Source of the DNA: Acinetobacter nosocomialis NIPH 2119
GTDB lineage: Bacteria; Pseudomonadota; Gammaproteobacteria; Pseudomonadales; Moraxellaceae
Reading direction: 5' to 3'
Length of the DNA stretch: 64,000 nt
Assembly (NCBI RefSeq): GCF_000368085.1
Contig: NZ_KB849239.1
Coordinates: 1,831,082 to 1,895,081 of the forward strand
Shown here: positions 1 to 8,547 of the stretch, one piece after another
Layout: every line of letters starts with the position of its first letter
Numbering within the stretch: position 1 is the first letter of the stretch
Made by a program: the position numbers and the translations under genes
Notes under the pieces: model-generated
Told to the model about the DNA's origin: nothing
Database searches by the model: none
The model's input: the letters and a program-made list of their open reading frames with translations, nothing else

Positions 1-1362
1 GTAAAAGCAACTCGTGAAAATATTATTGCAGCAGGCTTTGAAAAGCTATTAGGCCAAATTCAAATTGAAGAACGTACTTTAGCTGACTGGCCAGATTTTG
101 CTGCTGAAAAGAAAACAGCTTTTATTGTGACTAACCCTCCATATGGCGAACGTTTAGGTGATAAAGCATCAAACCGTTCTCTTTACTTAGGGTTATCGGC
201 ACTTTTACAAAAACATTTCCCAAATCAATATGCAGCTATTATTGCAGCTCAAATTGAACAAGCAGATGTTTTAGCCTTTGAAGCACCTGAAACTTTACGT
301 TTAATGAATGGTAAGTTACCAATTTACATTCGTTTTGGTGCAATCAAACCAGAAAAAGTAACACAGCCATTTTTAGCAACTTGGCAAGCTCAACCTGTTG
401 AAATGGAAGAAGCTCAAGACTTTGCGAACCGTTTGCAAAAAAATATGACTGCCTTGAAAAAATGGGCCACTAAAGAAAATATTTACTGCTTACGATTATA
501 CGATGCCGACTTACCTGACTTTAATGTCGCTGTCGATTTATATGGTGACCGTTTACATGTTCAGGAATATGCACCACCAAAAACAATCGATCCTGAAAAA
601 GCAAAAAAACGTTTTAATTTAGCACTTGCTGTAATTCGTGCTGTTACCGGTTTAAACCGCGACGCTATTTTTATTAAAACGCGTGCTCGCCAAACAGGTA
701 CTAACCAATATACGAAACAAAGCACAGCTTCAAAACGTTTTATCGTTCAAGAAGGTAAAGCTAAAATTTTAGTAAACCTGACTGACTATCTTGATACAGG
801 TTTATTTCTTGACCATCGTCAAATGCGTTTACGTATTGCTCAAGAAGCTCGTGGTAAACACTTCCTTAACTTATATAGTTATACCTCTACAGCCAGCTTA
901 CATGCGGCTTTAGGCGGTGCTGCAAGTACTACAAGTGTCGACTTATCGAACACGTACTTGAGCTGGTCTAAAGAAAACTTCGTTTTAAATGGTTTAACTG
1001 TAGATCATGCAGATGAACAACACATGTTCTTTGCAAGTGACTGTTTTGAATGGCTAAAAGAAGGTCACGAACAATACGATCTTATCTTTATTGACCCACC
1101 TACTTTCTCTAACTCTAAAAAGTTCTACGGTACTTTCGACGTACAACGCGACCATGTGTCTCTTATTAAACGTGCTATGAACCGTTTAACAAGTGAAGGT
1201 ACGCTTTACTTCTCAAATAACTACCGCGGCTTTGAAATGGATGAGGAAATTGAAGCGCTATACAATGTTGAAGAAATTACTTCTGAAACAATTGGACCAG
1301 ATTTTAAACGTAATCAAAAAATCCATCGCGCTTGGAAAATTCAACATTTAGGTCTGAACTAA
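1..1362 (+). CDS. rlmL: 23S rRNA (guanine) methyltransferase RlmL/RlmKL, 3' part
   Basis: This reading frame is open from the first base, so the gene starts upstream; 453 residues are visible of a family usually about 700 long. The missing N-terminal part would carry the THUMP domain. The NPPYGER motif near bases 133-153 is the catalytic motif of the m2G2445 methyltransferase half. A second SAM-methyltransferase fold follows, with its own DPPTFSNSKK motif near bases 1093-1122, as in the RlmK (m7G2069) half. The fused two-enzyme architecture is typical of gamma-proteobacteria. The protein modifies 23S rRNA during large-subunit assembly. It is recognised from family motifs; the fusion makes other rRNA methyltransferases unlikely. 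Confidence 0.93.
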   Translation, partial: VKATRENIIAAGFEKLLGQIQIEERTLADWPDFAAEKKTAFIVTNPPYGERLGDKASNRSLYLGLSALLQKHFPNQYAAIIAAQIEQADVLAFEAPETLRLMNGKLPIYIRFGAIKPEKVTQPFLATWQAQPVEMEEAQDFANRLQKNMTALKKWATKENIYCLRLYDADLPDFNVAVDLYGDRLHVQEYAPPKTIDPEKAKKRFNLALAVIRAVTGLNRDAIFIKTRARQTGTNQYTKQSTASKRFIVQEGKAKILVNLTDYLDTGLFLDHRQMRLRIAQEARGKHFLNLYSYTSTASLHAALGGAASTTSVDLSNTYLSWSKENFVLNGLTVDHADEQHMFFASDCFEWLKEGHEQYDLIFIDPPTFSNSKKFYGTFDVQRDHVSLIKRAMNRLTSEGTLYFSNNYRGFEMDEEIEALYNVEEITSETIGPDFKRNQKIHRAWKIQHLGLN

Positions 1363-1386
1363 TATAAATTTGGTAGAAAGTTATCA

Positions 1387-1803
1387 TTACTTTACGGTAA
1401 TGATAACTTCACCATGTACATTCTTTGGCTCAAACTCATAACGTGTAAAGCGGTCCGCTCGGTCTGGTAGTGCAACCATTTCTAATTTTTTCTTTTCTTT
1501 AATATCTATTACCTGATTTTGTTTTTGTTCTTGATAAGGTGATAACACACTCGACCTTAGTGAGTTCCAACGAACTTCTTGCAAATAGTTATCGCCTAAT
1601 TCTTTGCGAGCTTGGTGCTGCTCTATTTCAGTTTTTTGTGCATCATCTTGAGCCTTAGCAATAATGACGGGTAAAGATGTGGTTACCGCACCTGTTTGAG
1701 TGGCTAGCGCACTTTCTGTCATTGGTTGTGCTGCCCAGGCATTTGATAATAATACAAACACCCCGTTCAAAACTCCCAGCATATACCCTTGCTTATTATT
1801 CAT
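1387..1803 (-). CDS. Hypothetical exported protein
   Basis: This 138-residue protein is of unknown function. Residues 1-24 look like a signal peptide, with a lysine near the start, a hydrophobic stretch and a likely cut after Ala-Trp-Ala, so it is probably periplasmic or secreted. The mature part is polar, rich in Gln, Lys and Glu around residues 50-110, with no domain I recognise. It lies tail-to-tail with rlmL, 24 bases away, and its 3' end overlaps an 11-bp hairpin at 1380-1407 with no U-tract. A start at the internal Met8 is possible and would shorten the signal peptide. It is called a gene because of its signal peptide and its length. Confidence 0.65.
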   Translation of the reverse strand: MNNKQGYMLGVLNGVFVLLSNAWAAQPMTESALATQTGAVTTSLPVIIAKAQDDAQKTEIEQHQARKELGDNYLQEVRWNSLRSSVLSPYQEQKQNQVIDIKEKKKLEMVALPDRADRFTRYEFEPKNVHGEVIITVK

Positions 1804-2071
1804 TACCTACTTCCTAAAATTGTTATTGTTCGTTATATGAAATCAAACTAGCAACTTTTTAACCTTGTCGCAATGTTATAAAGAAACTTCCCGATAATTA
1901 GCATTGATCATTTTAAAATCTGAAATTCTTCACAGGCCTTTCATGAATATTCAAGTAGTTTTATAGATTGTTATCTCAGACTTGCACCATAACTCCAGAT
2001 CACTTACTGTGATTTTATAATGTATTTGCATTTAGATTTATTCATAAATAAACACCATACGAGGTGGAATA

Positions 2072-2560
2072 ATGCTTCAGCAATGCTGTCAATTATTAGA
2101 AGATCTTCAACTTAAAGTTGCATTTATTGAAAGTGCCAGTTCAGGTTACTTAACCAGTCAGTTTTCGATTCATAAAAATAGTGGCGCTGATATTTTACTG
2201 GGCGGATTAGTGAGTTATGACCCCAGTATTAAAATCAGTGTTTTAAAAGTTGAACCAAAGTTAATCGAAACCTACACAGCAGAATCACCACAAGTAACTG
2301 AAGAAATGTGCAGGCTTGGTCAAACTCTATTTCAACAAGCCGATATTATTGTAAGTTGTACAGGTTTACTCAAACATGGCGGAAGTGAAACCACGGAAAA
2401 ACCTGTAGGTACTTTTTTTATTTGTATTTCTTATCTAGAACGTATTTATCATTACCATTATTTTTTATCAGGGCATGCCGAACAAAAACTTAAAACTCTC
2501 ACGCAAAAAGTGGCAGACTCAATTATTGCGCTTATATCTTCCAATCAGCATAAAAGTTAA
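2072..2560 (+). CDS. CinA C-terminal domain family protein, divergent
   Basis: This 162-residue stand-alone protein matches the length and layout of the CinA C-terminal/PncC family, which deamidates nicotinamide mononucleotide in NAD recycling. Visible family features are the GGLVSYD segment near residues 45-51, a following Lys, and KPVGTFF near residue 111. The usual AESCTGG signature is replaced by IESASSG, and the glycine-rich TGIAGPGG segment reads TGLLKHGG. Activity as an NMN amidohydrolase is therefore uncertain. A ribosome-binding site (GAGGTGG) precedes the ATG, and a bidirectional terminator follows that is shared with clpB. Family membership is fairly sure; function is not. Confidence 0.72.
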   Translation: MLQQCCQLLEDLQLKVAFIESASSGYLTSQFSIHKNSGADILLGGLVSYDPSIKISVLKVEPKLIETYTAESPQVTEEMCRLGQTLFQQADIIVSCTGLLKHGGSETTEKPVGTFFICISYLERIYHYHYFLSGHAEQKLKTLTQKVADSIIALISSNQHKS

Positions 2561-2567
2561 ATATAAA

Positions 2568-2597
2568 AAAAGAGAATATGTTTCCATATTCTCTTTT
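2568..2597. terminator. Bidirectional terminator between cinA-like gene and clpB
   Basis: A 13-bp perfect stem (AAAAGAGAATATG, loop TTTC, then its complement) has A-tracts on one side and T-tracts on the other. It can terminate both the rightward cinA-like gene and the leftward clpB transcript. Confidence 0.85.
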
Positions 2598-2616
2598 CGG
2601 TTTTAGCAGAACAAAC

Positions 2617-5196
2617 TTAGCTGAGTTTCATTTTATCAAAGACCAAGTGACCATGCTCACCTTTAACTAAAATGGTATCACCTGCAACAAACTCACCTGA
2701 CAAGATTTTTTGAGCCAAAGTGTTTTCAACCTGTTGTTGAATTGCACGTTTTAATGGACGTGCTCCGTATACAGGATCGAAACCAGCATCAATCAATAAG
2801 TCAAATGCACTGTCATCTACAGTTAAGCTCATATCACGATCAACAAGACGTGAACGTAAACGATCTAACTGAATATCCGCAATACCACGAATCTGCGCTT
2901 TCTTGAGTGAATGGAAAATTACAAGCTCATCAATCCGGTTAATAAATTCCGGACGGAAATGCTGACTTACCGCATTCATCACAACTGTACGCACTTCATC
3001 ATCAGTGGCACCTTCGCCAAGCTCACGTACATCTTGTGAACCCAAGTTTGATGTCATCACAATAACCGTGTTTTTAAAGTCCACTACTCGACCTTGTGAG
3101 TCGGTTAAGCGTCCGTCATCCAACACTTGGAGCAAGATATTGAAAACATCTGGATGCGCTTTTTCAACCTCATCAAACAACACCACGCTATATGGTTTAC
3201 GGCGAACAGCTTCGGTTAAAACACCGCCCTCTTCGTAACCCACATAGCCCGGAGGCGCACCAACTAAACGGCTGACAGAATGTTTCTCCATGAATTCACT
3301 CATATCGATACGAATCATGGCATCATCACTATCAAACAAGAAGTTAGCTAAAGCTTTAGTTAACTCAGTTTTACCAACACCCGTTGGTCCTAAGAACAAG
3401 AATGATCCGCTAGGACGATTCGGGTCAGACAAACCGGCACGAGAACGACGTACTGCATTCGATACTGCAACAACTGCTTCATCTTGCCCTACAACACGGT
3501 CATGCAAGAACTCTTCCATATGAAGGAGTTTTTCACGCTCGCCTTGCATCATTTTCGCAACCGGAATACCCGTTGCAGCACTAACGACTTCGGCAATTTC
3601 ATTTTCAGTCACTTTAGTACGAATGAGTTTTGGCTCTTCGTTTTCTTCAGCAACTTCGTCTTGCTCAAGCTGTTTTTGCAATTCTGGAATAACGCCATAT
3701 TGTAAACGTGCTGCTTCGGCCAAATCGCCTTCACGCTGAGCTTTCTCAAAAGCAATACGTGCTTTATCAAGTTCAACCTGAGCTTGTTTAGTGCCTTCTA
3801 CTAAAGTTTTTTCAGATTTCCACACTTCTTCAAGATCGTTATATTCTTTCTGAACTTCAGCGATCTGTTTTTCAAGATGAGTAACTTCGGCCTTACTGCC
3901 TGCATCTTCATCTTTTTTCACCGCTTCCAACTGCATTTTCAACTGGATTAAACGGCGATCAAGTTTATCAAGTGCTTCAGGTTTAGAGTCAATCTCCATT
4001 TTGATACGAGAAGCTGCTTCATCGATCAAATCAATTGCCTTGTCTGGTAATTGACGGTCTGTAATATAACGATGAGACATTTTCGCTGCTGCAATAATCG
4101 CTGAGTCTAAAATTTGTACACCATGGTGAGTAGCATACTTTTCTTTTAGACCACGTAAAATTGCAATCGTATCTTCAACGCTTGGTTCATCAACCAGAAC
4201 TTTCTGGAAACGACGTTCTAAAGCGGCATCTTTTTCAATGTATTGACGATATTCATCTAAGGTTGTTGCACCCACACAGCGCAGTTCACCACGCGCCAAC
4301 GCAGGTTTTAACATATTCCCTGCATCCATCGCGCCGTCACCTTTACCAGCACCAACGAGGGTATGTAACTCGTCAATGAATAAGATGATTTCGCCTTCGT
4401 GTTTCGCCAAATCTTTTAAAACAGCTTTTAAACGTTCTTCAAACTCACCACGATACTTAGCACCTGCAAGCAATGAACCTAAATCTAGTGATAAAACACG
4501 TTTATTCTTTAAGCCTTCTGGCACTTCACCATTGACAATACGCTGTGCTAAGCCTTCAACAATAGCGGTTTTACCAACACCCGGCTCACCGATGAGTACA
4601 GGGTTATTTTTTGTACGACGTGACAAGACCTGAATAGTGCGTCGAATTTCATCATCACGTCCAATGACCGGATCAAGTTTCCCCGATAAAGCCCGCTCAG
4701 TTAAATCAATTGTATATTTATTAAGTGAGTCACGTTGGTCTTCATGATTATTACTCATGACTTTGTCACTACCTCGAATATGTTCAATTACTTTGCGTAA
4801 GCTGTCGGGAGTTACACCTACGGCACTTAAAATATTTTTTGTTTCGCCAGTTTCTGCTAAGCCCAATAAAACCCAGTCAGTCGACAAAAATTCATCGCCA
4901 GCTTTTTGCGCATATCGATCTGCCAAGTTAAGCGCTTTAACTGCTTCAGGGTTTAAATTGACATCGCCCGTCGGGTTAGCAATAGTCGGAGCATCTTTTA
5001 AAGCCTGTTCTAGCTTTTGTTTAAGTTCAGGTAACCGTGCACCTGCTTGTTGCAACAAACTAATATTAGACGGCTCTTCCAATAAAGTACTCAAAATATG
5101 AATACCTGCTATAGCCGTATGGTCTTTACCCATTGCTAAGGATTGAGCATCTGAGAGGGCTTGCTGCAAGCGGTTCGTAAATTTTTCAAATCGCAT
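2617..5196 (-). CDS. clpB: ATP-dependent disaggregase ClpB
   Basis: This 859-residue Hsp100 chaperone solubilises aggregated proteins together with DnaK/DnaJ in the cytoplasm. The full family architecture is present: an N-terminal Clp repeat domain (about residues 1-145), a first AAA+ module with Walker A GEPGVGKT (about 205) and Walker B FIDELHTL, a coiled-coil middle domain (about 410-525) that separates ClpB from ClpA/ClpC, and a second AAA+ module with GPTGVGKT (about 605) and LFDEVEKAH. Its length equals the family norm. The start MRFEKFT is typical and has GAGGAA upstream. A sigma-32-like promoter lies in front, and the gene looks monocistronic with a terminator behind it. Confidence 0.98.
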   Translation of the reverse strand: MRFEKFTNRLQQALSDAQSLAMGKDHTAIAGIHILSTLLEEPSNISLLQQAGARLPELKQKLEQALKDAPTIANPTGDVNLNPEAVKALNLADRYAQKAGDEFLSTDWVLLGLAETGETKNILSAVGVTPDSLRKVIEHIRGSDKVMSNNHEDQRDSLNKYTIDLTERALSGKLDPVIGRDDEIRRTIQVLSRRTKNNPVLIGEPGVGKTAIVEGLAQRIVNGEVPEGLKNKRVLSLDLGSLLAGAKYRGEFEERLKAVLKDLAKHEGEIILFIDELHTLVGAGKGDGAMDAGNMLKPALARGELRCVGATTLDEYRQYIEKDAALERRFQKVLVDEPSVEDTIAILRGLKEKYATHHGVQILDSAIIAAAKMSHRYITDRQLPDKAIDLIDEAASRIKMEIDSKPEALDKLDRRLIQLKMQLEAVKKDEDAGSKAEVTHLEKQIAEVQKEYNDLEEVWKSEKTLVEGTKQAQVELDKARIAFEKAQREGDLAEAARLQYGVIPELQKQLEQDEVAEENEEPKLIRTKVTENEIAEVVSAATGIPVAKMMQGEREKLLHMEEFLHDRVVGQDEAVVAVSNAVRRSRAGLSDPNRPSGSFLFLGPTGVGKTELTKALANFLFDSDDAMIRIDMSEFMEKHSVSRLVGAPPGYVGYEEGGVLTEAVRRKPYSVVLFDEVEKAHPDVFNILLQVLDDGRLTDSQGRVVDFKNTVIVMTSNLGSQDVRELGEGATDDEVRTVVMNAVSQHFRPEFINRIDELVIFHSLKKAQIRGIADIQLDRLRSRLVDRDMSLTVDDSAFDLLIDAGFDPVYGARPLKRAIQQQVENTLAQKILSGEFVAGDTILVKGEHGHLVFDKMKLS

Positions 5197-5234
5197 TCTT
5201 GTTATTCCTCACAACAAATTCGTACTTGTGTAAT

Positions 5235-5261
5235 AGATGGGAACACTTTTTCGGATTTCAA
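5235..5261 (-). promoter_or_regulatory. Predicted sigma-32 (heat-shock) promoter of clpB
   Basis: On the minus strand a TTGAAA -35 box (5256-5261) is followed after 14 bases by CCCATCT (5235-5241). This closely fits the RpoH consensus CTTGAAA / CCCCATNT. It lies about 40 bases upstream of the clpB start codon, as expected for a heat-shock chaperone. Confidence 0.7.
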
Positions 5262-5495
5262 ATAATTTTTTATATATTTTTCATGATCTTATAAAAAACA
5301 CTATGAGTAAAACTCGATTATAATATGGGTTTGTTTTGTATATATTTCAAGTACACTTCAGCTACATTTTATTAAATCGCTTAAATATTTATATTTGGTT
5401 TCGTCTGTTCCACTCTTTTCACAAAGTCTTCATTGAGAATTCCAAAAATAGGAATTAATTTATTAGGCTAATTCCATCCTGTTTTTGAAATTAAA

Positions 5496-6302
5496 ATGCG
5501 TTTAAAACATATTATATTAACAATTTGTCTTTTTAGCTCGACTCTAGCAATGGCAGAGTTACCCCAAGACTCAAGAAGACCTGGTGGAATTGCAGTCGTT
5601 CCATTATCGACCGATATTACTCAAGTGACTTTTCAACACAAACCCGTTTTAATCAGTCAAGAAGGCCATCAACGTTATGCTGTAGTAGGTATTCCATTAT
5701 CTACACCACTCGGCAGCATTCAGCTTGATACCAATAAAGCGCCTATTCAAATAGAAGTTAAGTCTTATCCTTATGCTGAGCAAAGGATTAAAGTTACCAA
5801 TCAAGACTATGTGAACCCCAACCAAAGTCAATTAGACCGCTATGCTCAAGAAGCGAAAGAACAAAATGAGGTTTATAGTTCTTTCACAACAAGTTCATGG
5901 CAAAGCTTGCCTAAATTTATACGTCCAACTTCGGGAAAATTTACCAACTCTTTTGGAAGAAAACGTTTCTTCAATGGTGAAGAACGTGCACCTCATTCAG
6001 GTCTGGATATTCCAGCACCAATAGGTCAAAAAGTAGTTGCTCCAGCAGATGGTGTAGTCGTTCAAACAGGACACTATTTCTTTAATGGACAAACTGTATT
6101 AATTGATCACGGCCAAGGCTTAATTAGCATGTTTTTCCATTTAAGCGAGATAAAAGTAGAAAAAGGTCAGCGTATCCATCAAGGTGAAGTACTCGGCTTA
6201 GTCGGTAAAACAGGCCGTGTAACAGGGCCACATTTACATTGGGGAATGAGTCTTAACAATGCTCGGGTAGACCCTCAACTTTTTTTAAATCCAGCTCATT
6301 AA
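5496..6302 (+). CDS. M23 family (LytM-type) peptidoglycan metallopeptidase
   Basis: This 268-residue exported protein has a signal peptide at residues 1-20, with a likely cut after Ala-Met-Ala. The C-terminal half is an M23/LytM domain: HSGLD places the first zinc ligands at His167 and Asp171, and the HLH motif (His246/His248) supplies the catalytic and last zinc residues. Such enzymes cleave peptide cross-links of peptidoglycan; related proteins lacking the ligands only activate amidases, but here all ligands are present. The N-terminal region (about 25-130) is beta-rich and unassigned. The gene overlaps the convergent GNAT gene by 4 bases. Substrate specificity cannot be read from the sequence. 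Confidence 0.88.
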   Translation: MRLKHIILTICLFSSTLAMAELPQDSRRPGGIAVVPLSTDITQVTFQHKPVLISQEGHQRYAVVGIPLSTPLGSIQLDTNKAPIQIEVKSYPYAEQRIKVTNQDYVNPNQSQLDRYAQEAKEQNEVYSSFTTSSWQSLPKFIRPTSGKFTNSFGRKRFFNGEERAPHSGLDIPAPIGQKVVAPADGVVVQTGHYFFNGQTVLIDHGQGLISMFFHLSEIKVEKGQRIHQGEVLGLVGKTGRVTGPHLHWGMSLNNARVDPQLFLNPAH

Positions 6303-6724
6303 TTTAAAGCTTTACTAAAGTACTTTGGCGCCTCGACATAACCTTCTCTTAGGTAAAATTGATGCGCTAAAGACCTTTGCAATCCTGAGTGCAGTTCCAT
6401 CCGGTCACAACCACGTTGCCTTGCCAACCGTTCTGCTTCTTGTACAAGCAAATGACCCACTCCTTTACTACGCATATTCTCGTCAACACACAAATAACAT
6501 ATTTTGGCAAAGTCCCCTTTTAAGGCAATTTGCGGAATAAAATAAAGTGATAAAACTCCATATACATTTAAATCGTCGGCTGCGACCAATGTAATTGCGT
6601 TAGAATCTTTACTTAATCTTTGGAATTGTTCCTCAATCAATCTTAATGGCTGTGAATATCCCATTTGTTTCAGTAAGTGACATATGAATTCGGTATCTTT
6701 TGATTGAGCTAAACGGATATTCAC
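6299..6724 (-). CDS. GNAT family N-acetyltransferase
   Basis: This 141-residue protein has the GNAT fold signature: a beta-4 strand ending in CYLCVDE, then the acetyl-CoA pyrophosphate loop RSKGVGHLLV (about residues 85-94), and a C-terminal ELHSG strand. It transfers an acetyl group from acetyl-CoA to an unknown amine. The start is GTG, chosen because AAGGAG lies about 8 bases upstream and the protein then begins MNIRLAQ, a usual GNAT opening. It converges on the M23 peptidase gene with a 4-base overlap, so the two share 3' ends but not transcription. The substrate is unknown. Confidence 0.82.
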   Translation of the reverse strand: MNIRLAQSKDTEFICHLLKQMGYSQPLRLIEEQFQRLSKDSNAITLVAADDLNVYGVLSLYFIPQIALKGDFAKICYLCVDENMRSKGVGHLLVQEAERLARQRGCDRMELHSGLQRSLAHQFYLREGYVEAPKYFSKALN

Positions 6725-6763
6725 CCAACATTCTCCTTTTTATTTTTTGAATTATTCTTATCA

Positions 6764-6790
6764 TAAAAAAAGCCAACATGACTGTTAGCT
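6764..6790 (-). terminator. Terminator downstream of the osmC-like gene
   Basis: On the minus strand an 8-bp stem (AGCTAACA with TGTTGGCT, one G-U pair) with loop GTCA is followed by a run of seven T. It lies 27-53 bases past the osmC-like stop codon, between it and the GNAT gene. Confidence 0.7.
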
Positions 6791-6816
6791 TTTCTTTTCA
6801 GGTGTTCCACATAAAA

Positions 6817-7239
6817 TTATGCAGCTTCAATAATCTCAAAATCGTGGGTAATTTCTACGCCACCATCAGAAAGCATTTTACTTGCTGAACAATATTTTTC
6901 AGCTGATAGCTCTACTGCTTTTGCAACCTGTTTTTCTTTTACGGCTTTACCTGTCACTACAAAGTGCAAATGAATTTTAGTGAAAACGGCTGGAATTGCA
7001 TCTGCTCGCTCAGCTTTAAGCTGACATACGACATTCGTCACATCTTGACGAGATTTCTTTAAAATAGTCACAATATCAAACGAAGCACACCCACCAAGTC
7101 CCATTAATATCAATTCCATAGGACGTGGTCCACGGTTTTCGCCACCATACTCAGGTGAGCCATCCATCACTACACTATGACCACTCTCTGATTTCGCTTC
7201 AAAAGCAACATTCTCTAGCCAATGTACACTTGTTTGCAT
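6817..7239 (-). CDS. OsmC family protein (YhfA-like)
   Basis: This 140-residue OsmC/Ohr superfamily protein has the two redox cysteines visible: Cys51 in GLGGCASFD and Cys117 in EKYCSASK. Family members act as thiol-dependent peroxidases on organic hydroperoxides, although the YhfA branch is poorly characterised. It is divergent from the crp-like gene, the same neighbourhood as yhfA-crp in E. coli, which supports the YhfA assignment. A MITE-like element now separates the two genes. A terminator follows. The enzymatic role is inferred from the family only. Confidence 0.88.
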   Translation of the reverse strand: MQTSVHWLENVAFEAKSESGHSVVMDGSPEYGGENRGPRPMELILMGLGGCASFDIVTILKKSRQDVTNVVCQLKAERADAIPAVFTKIHLHFVVTGKAVKEKQVAKAVELSAEKYCSASKMLSDGGVEITHDFEIIEAA

Positions 7240-7273
7240 TGCAACTACCCAAAAAAAATTATAAATTTAAGCA

Positions 7274-7569
7274 GGGTCTGTTGACATTTCATCTATGGAT
7301 TGCGTAATAGCTAAAAATTAATCCAAATAAAAACGCAAAACACAGACAAGGGCAATCCTTTGTCCCGTTTTGTAAAAAAGTTTGTTAAATTTCAGCCAAA
7401 ATCTGAGGTGCGATTTAAGCATCTTAGGTGCAGCGCAAGACCAGATTTTTTTGTGCGTTTCGTTGTTAAGCTCTATTTATTTAGAATGACTAAATTCCAT
7501 AGTTCTTGCTTCGTAACGTCTAGAAAAATCGTCTTATGTCGCAACCATCTGTGAAATGTCAACAGGCCC
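7274..7569. mobile_element. MITE-like element with 17-bp terminal inverted repeats
   Basis: The left end GGGTCTGTTGACATTTC (7274-7290) and the complement of the right end GGGCCTGTTGACATTTC (7553-7569) match at 16 of 17 bases, and similarity continues more weakly inward. The 296 bp between hold no credible gene. They contain an internal imperfect palindrome built on AAAATCTG...CAGATTTTT near 7400-7452. No clear target-site duplication was found. The size, paired ends and lack of a transposase fit a miniature inverted-repeat element mobilised in trans, or a remnant of an insertion sequence. I could not assign a named family. Confidence 0.7.
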
Positions 7570-7679
7570 TTGTTTTGTACACTAACATAAAATGAGTTGA
7601 TAAGGAATTTCATCTCTTCTGTGTAATAGCTCATCTCGAGCTTGTGTGAATTGTTTACCCTATTCGGAACATATCAAGC

Positions 7680-8387
7680 ATGACTTCAAATTTTTCACAA
7701 CTCAGCACAGATGCTTTATCTCCGGGGCAACTACCTGAATCCGTTAAAGCATTGTTAAAGCGTGCTCACATCAACAGATATCCAAAACGAACCACAATTG
7801 TTGATGCCGGAACAGAGTCAAAATCTTTATATTTAATTTTAAAAGGCTCAGTTTCAATTATTTTACGTGAAGATGATGAGCGTGAAATTGTTGTGGCATA
7901 TTTGAATCCTGGTGACTTCTTTGGGGAAATGGGGCTTTTCGAACCGAACCCTCAACGTACAGCTGAAGTTCGTACCCGTGATGTCTGTGAAATTGCAGAA
8001 ATTTCATATGACAACTTCCATGAACTGAGCAAACAGTATCCAGATCTCAGCTATGCCGTTTTCGCGCAACTTGTTCGTCGTTTAAAAAATACAACTCGTA
8101 AAATGACTGACCTTGCCTTCATTGATGTGTCTGGTCGTATTGCGCGTTGCTTAATCGACTTATCTTCACAACCAGAGGCAATGATTTTGCCGAATGGTCG
8201 TCAAATTCGTATTACCCGTCAAGAAATTGGACGTATTGTCGGTTGTTCACGAGAAATGGTTGGCCGTGTATTAAAGACCTTAGAAGATCAAGGTATGATC
8301 CAGACAGATGGTAAGGCTATTCTTATTTTTGATGCATCATTAGAAGAAACTCCTGTCACTGACGAAGACTATGATGACGAAGAATAA
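7680..8387 (+). CDS. crp: Crp/Vfr-type cyclic-AMP receptor transcription factor
   Basis: This 235-residue regulator has an N-terminal cyclic-nucleotide-binding domain (about 20-140), with the phosphate-binding cassette FFGEMGLFEPNPQRTAEVR, and a C-terminal helix-turn-helix (about 180-210). The recognition helix region VGCSREMVGRVLK is nearly that of E. coli Crp and Pseudomonas Vfr. The arrangement is that of a cAMP-dependent global regulator. It differs from E. coli Crp by an acidic tail of about 20 residues (ending DEDYDDEE). The ATG start has only a weak GGAA upstream. Its 5' region carries the MITE-like element, which could affect expression. A TTCG-loop terminator follows. Confidence 0.92.
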   Translation: MTSNFSQLSTDALSPGQLPESVKALLKRAHINRYPKRTTIVDAGTESKSLYLILKGSVSIILREDDEREIVVAYLNPGDFFGEMGLFEPNPQRTAEVRTRDVCEIAEISYDNFHELSKQYPDLSYAVFAQLVRRLKNTTRKMTDLAFIDVSGRIARCLIDLSSQPEAMILPNGRQIRITRQEIGRIVGCSREMVGRVLKTLEDQGMIQTDGKAILIFDASLEETPVTDEDYDDEE

Positions 8388-8410
8388 TTATTCGTAATGA
8401 TTTAATAAAG

Positions 8411-8434
8411 AGCAAACTTCGGTTTGCTTTTTTT
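8411..8434 (+). terminator. Terminator of crp
   Basis: The stem AGCAAAC / GTTTGCT has a TTCG tetraloop and is followed by seven or more T, 24 bases after the crp stop codon. It is a textbook intrinsic terminator. Confidence 0.9.
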
Positions 8435-8547
8435 ATATGCAACAATGAGTTAATACACAAAGCTTACAAACTATTCTATTTTTATGATTTAAGTTGAATA
8501 CATATTTTCCGTTAGGCTAACTTAAAATTTCTCAAGGATTTCGCAGT

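Noticed and set aside
1380..1407. An 11-bp hairpin at the rlmL and hypothetical gene junction as a terminator
   Set aside because: The stem is perfect, but no T-tract follows on either strand, so it is mentioned only in the gene entry.
3005..5101. Several plus-strand open frames of 70-115 codons opposite clpB
   Set aside because: They are shadows of the clpB codons; none has a ribosome-binding site or recognisable domain.
7360..7554. A 64-codon frame inside the MITE-like element
   Set aside because: It lies wholly within the repeat, has no ribosome-binding site and no protein-like composition.
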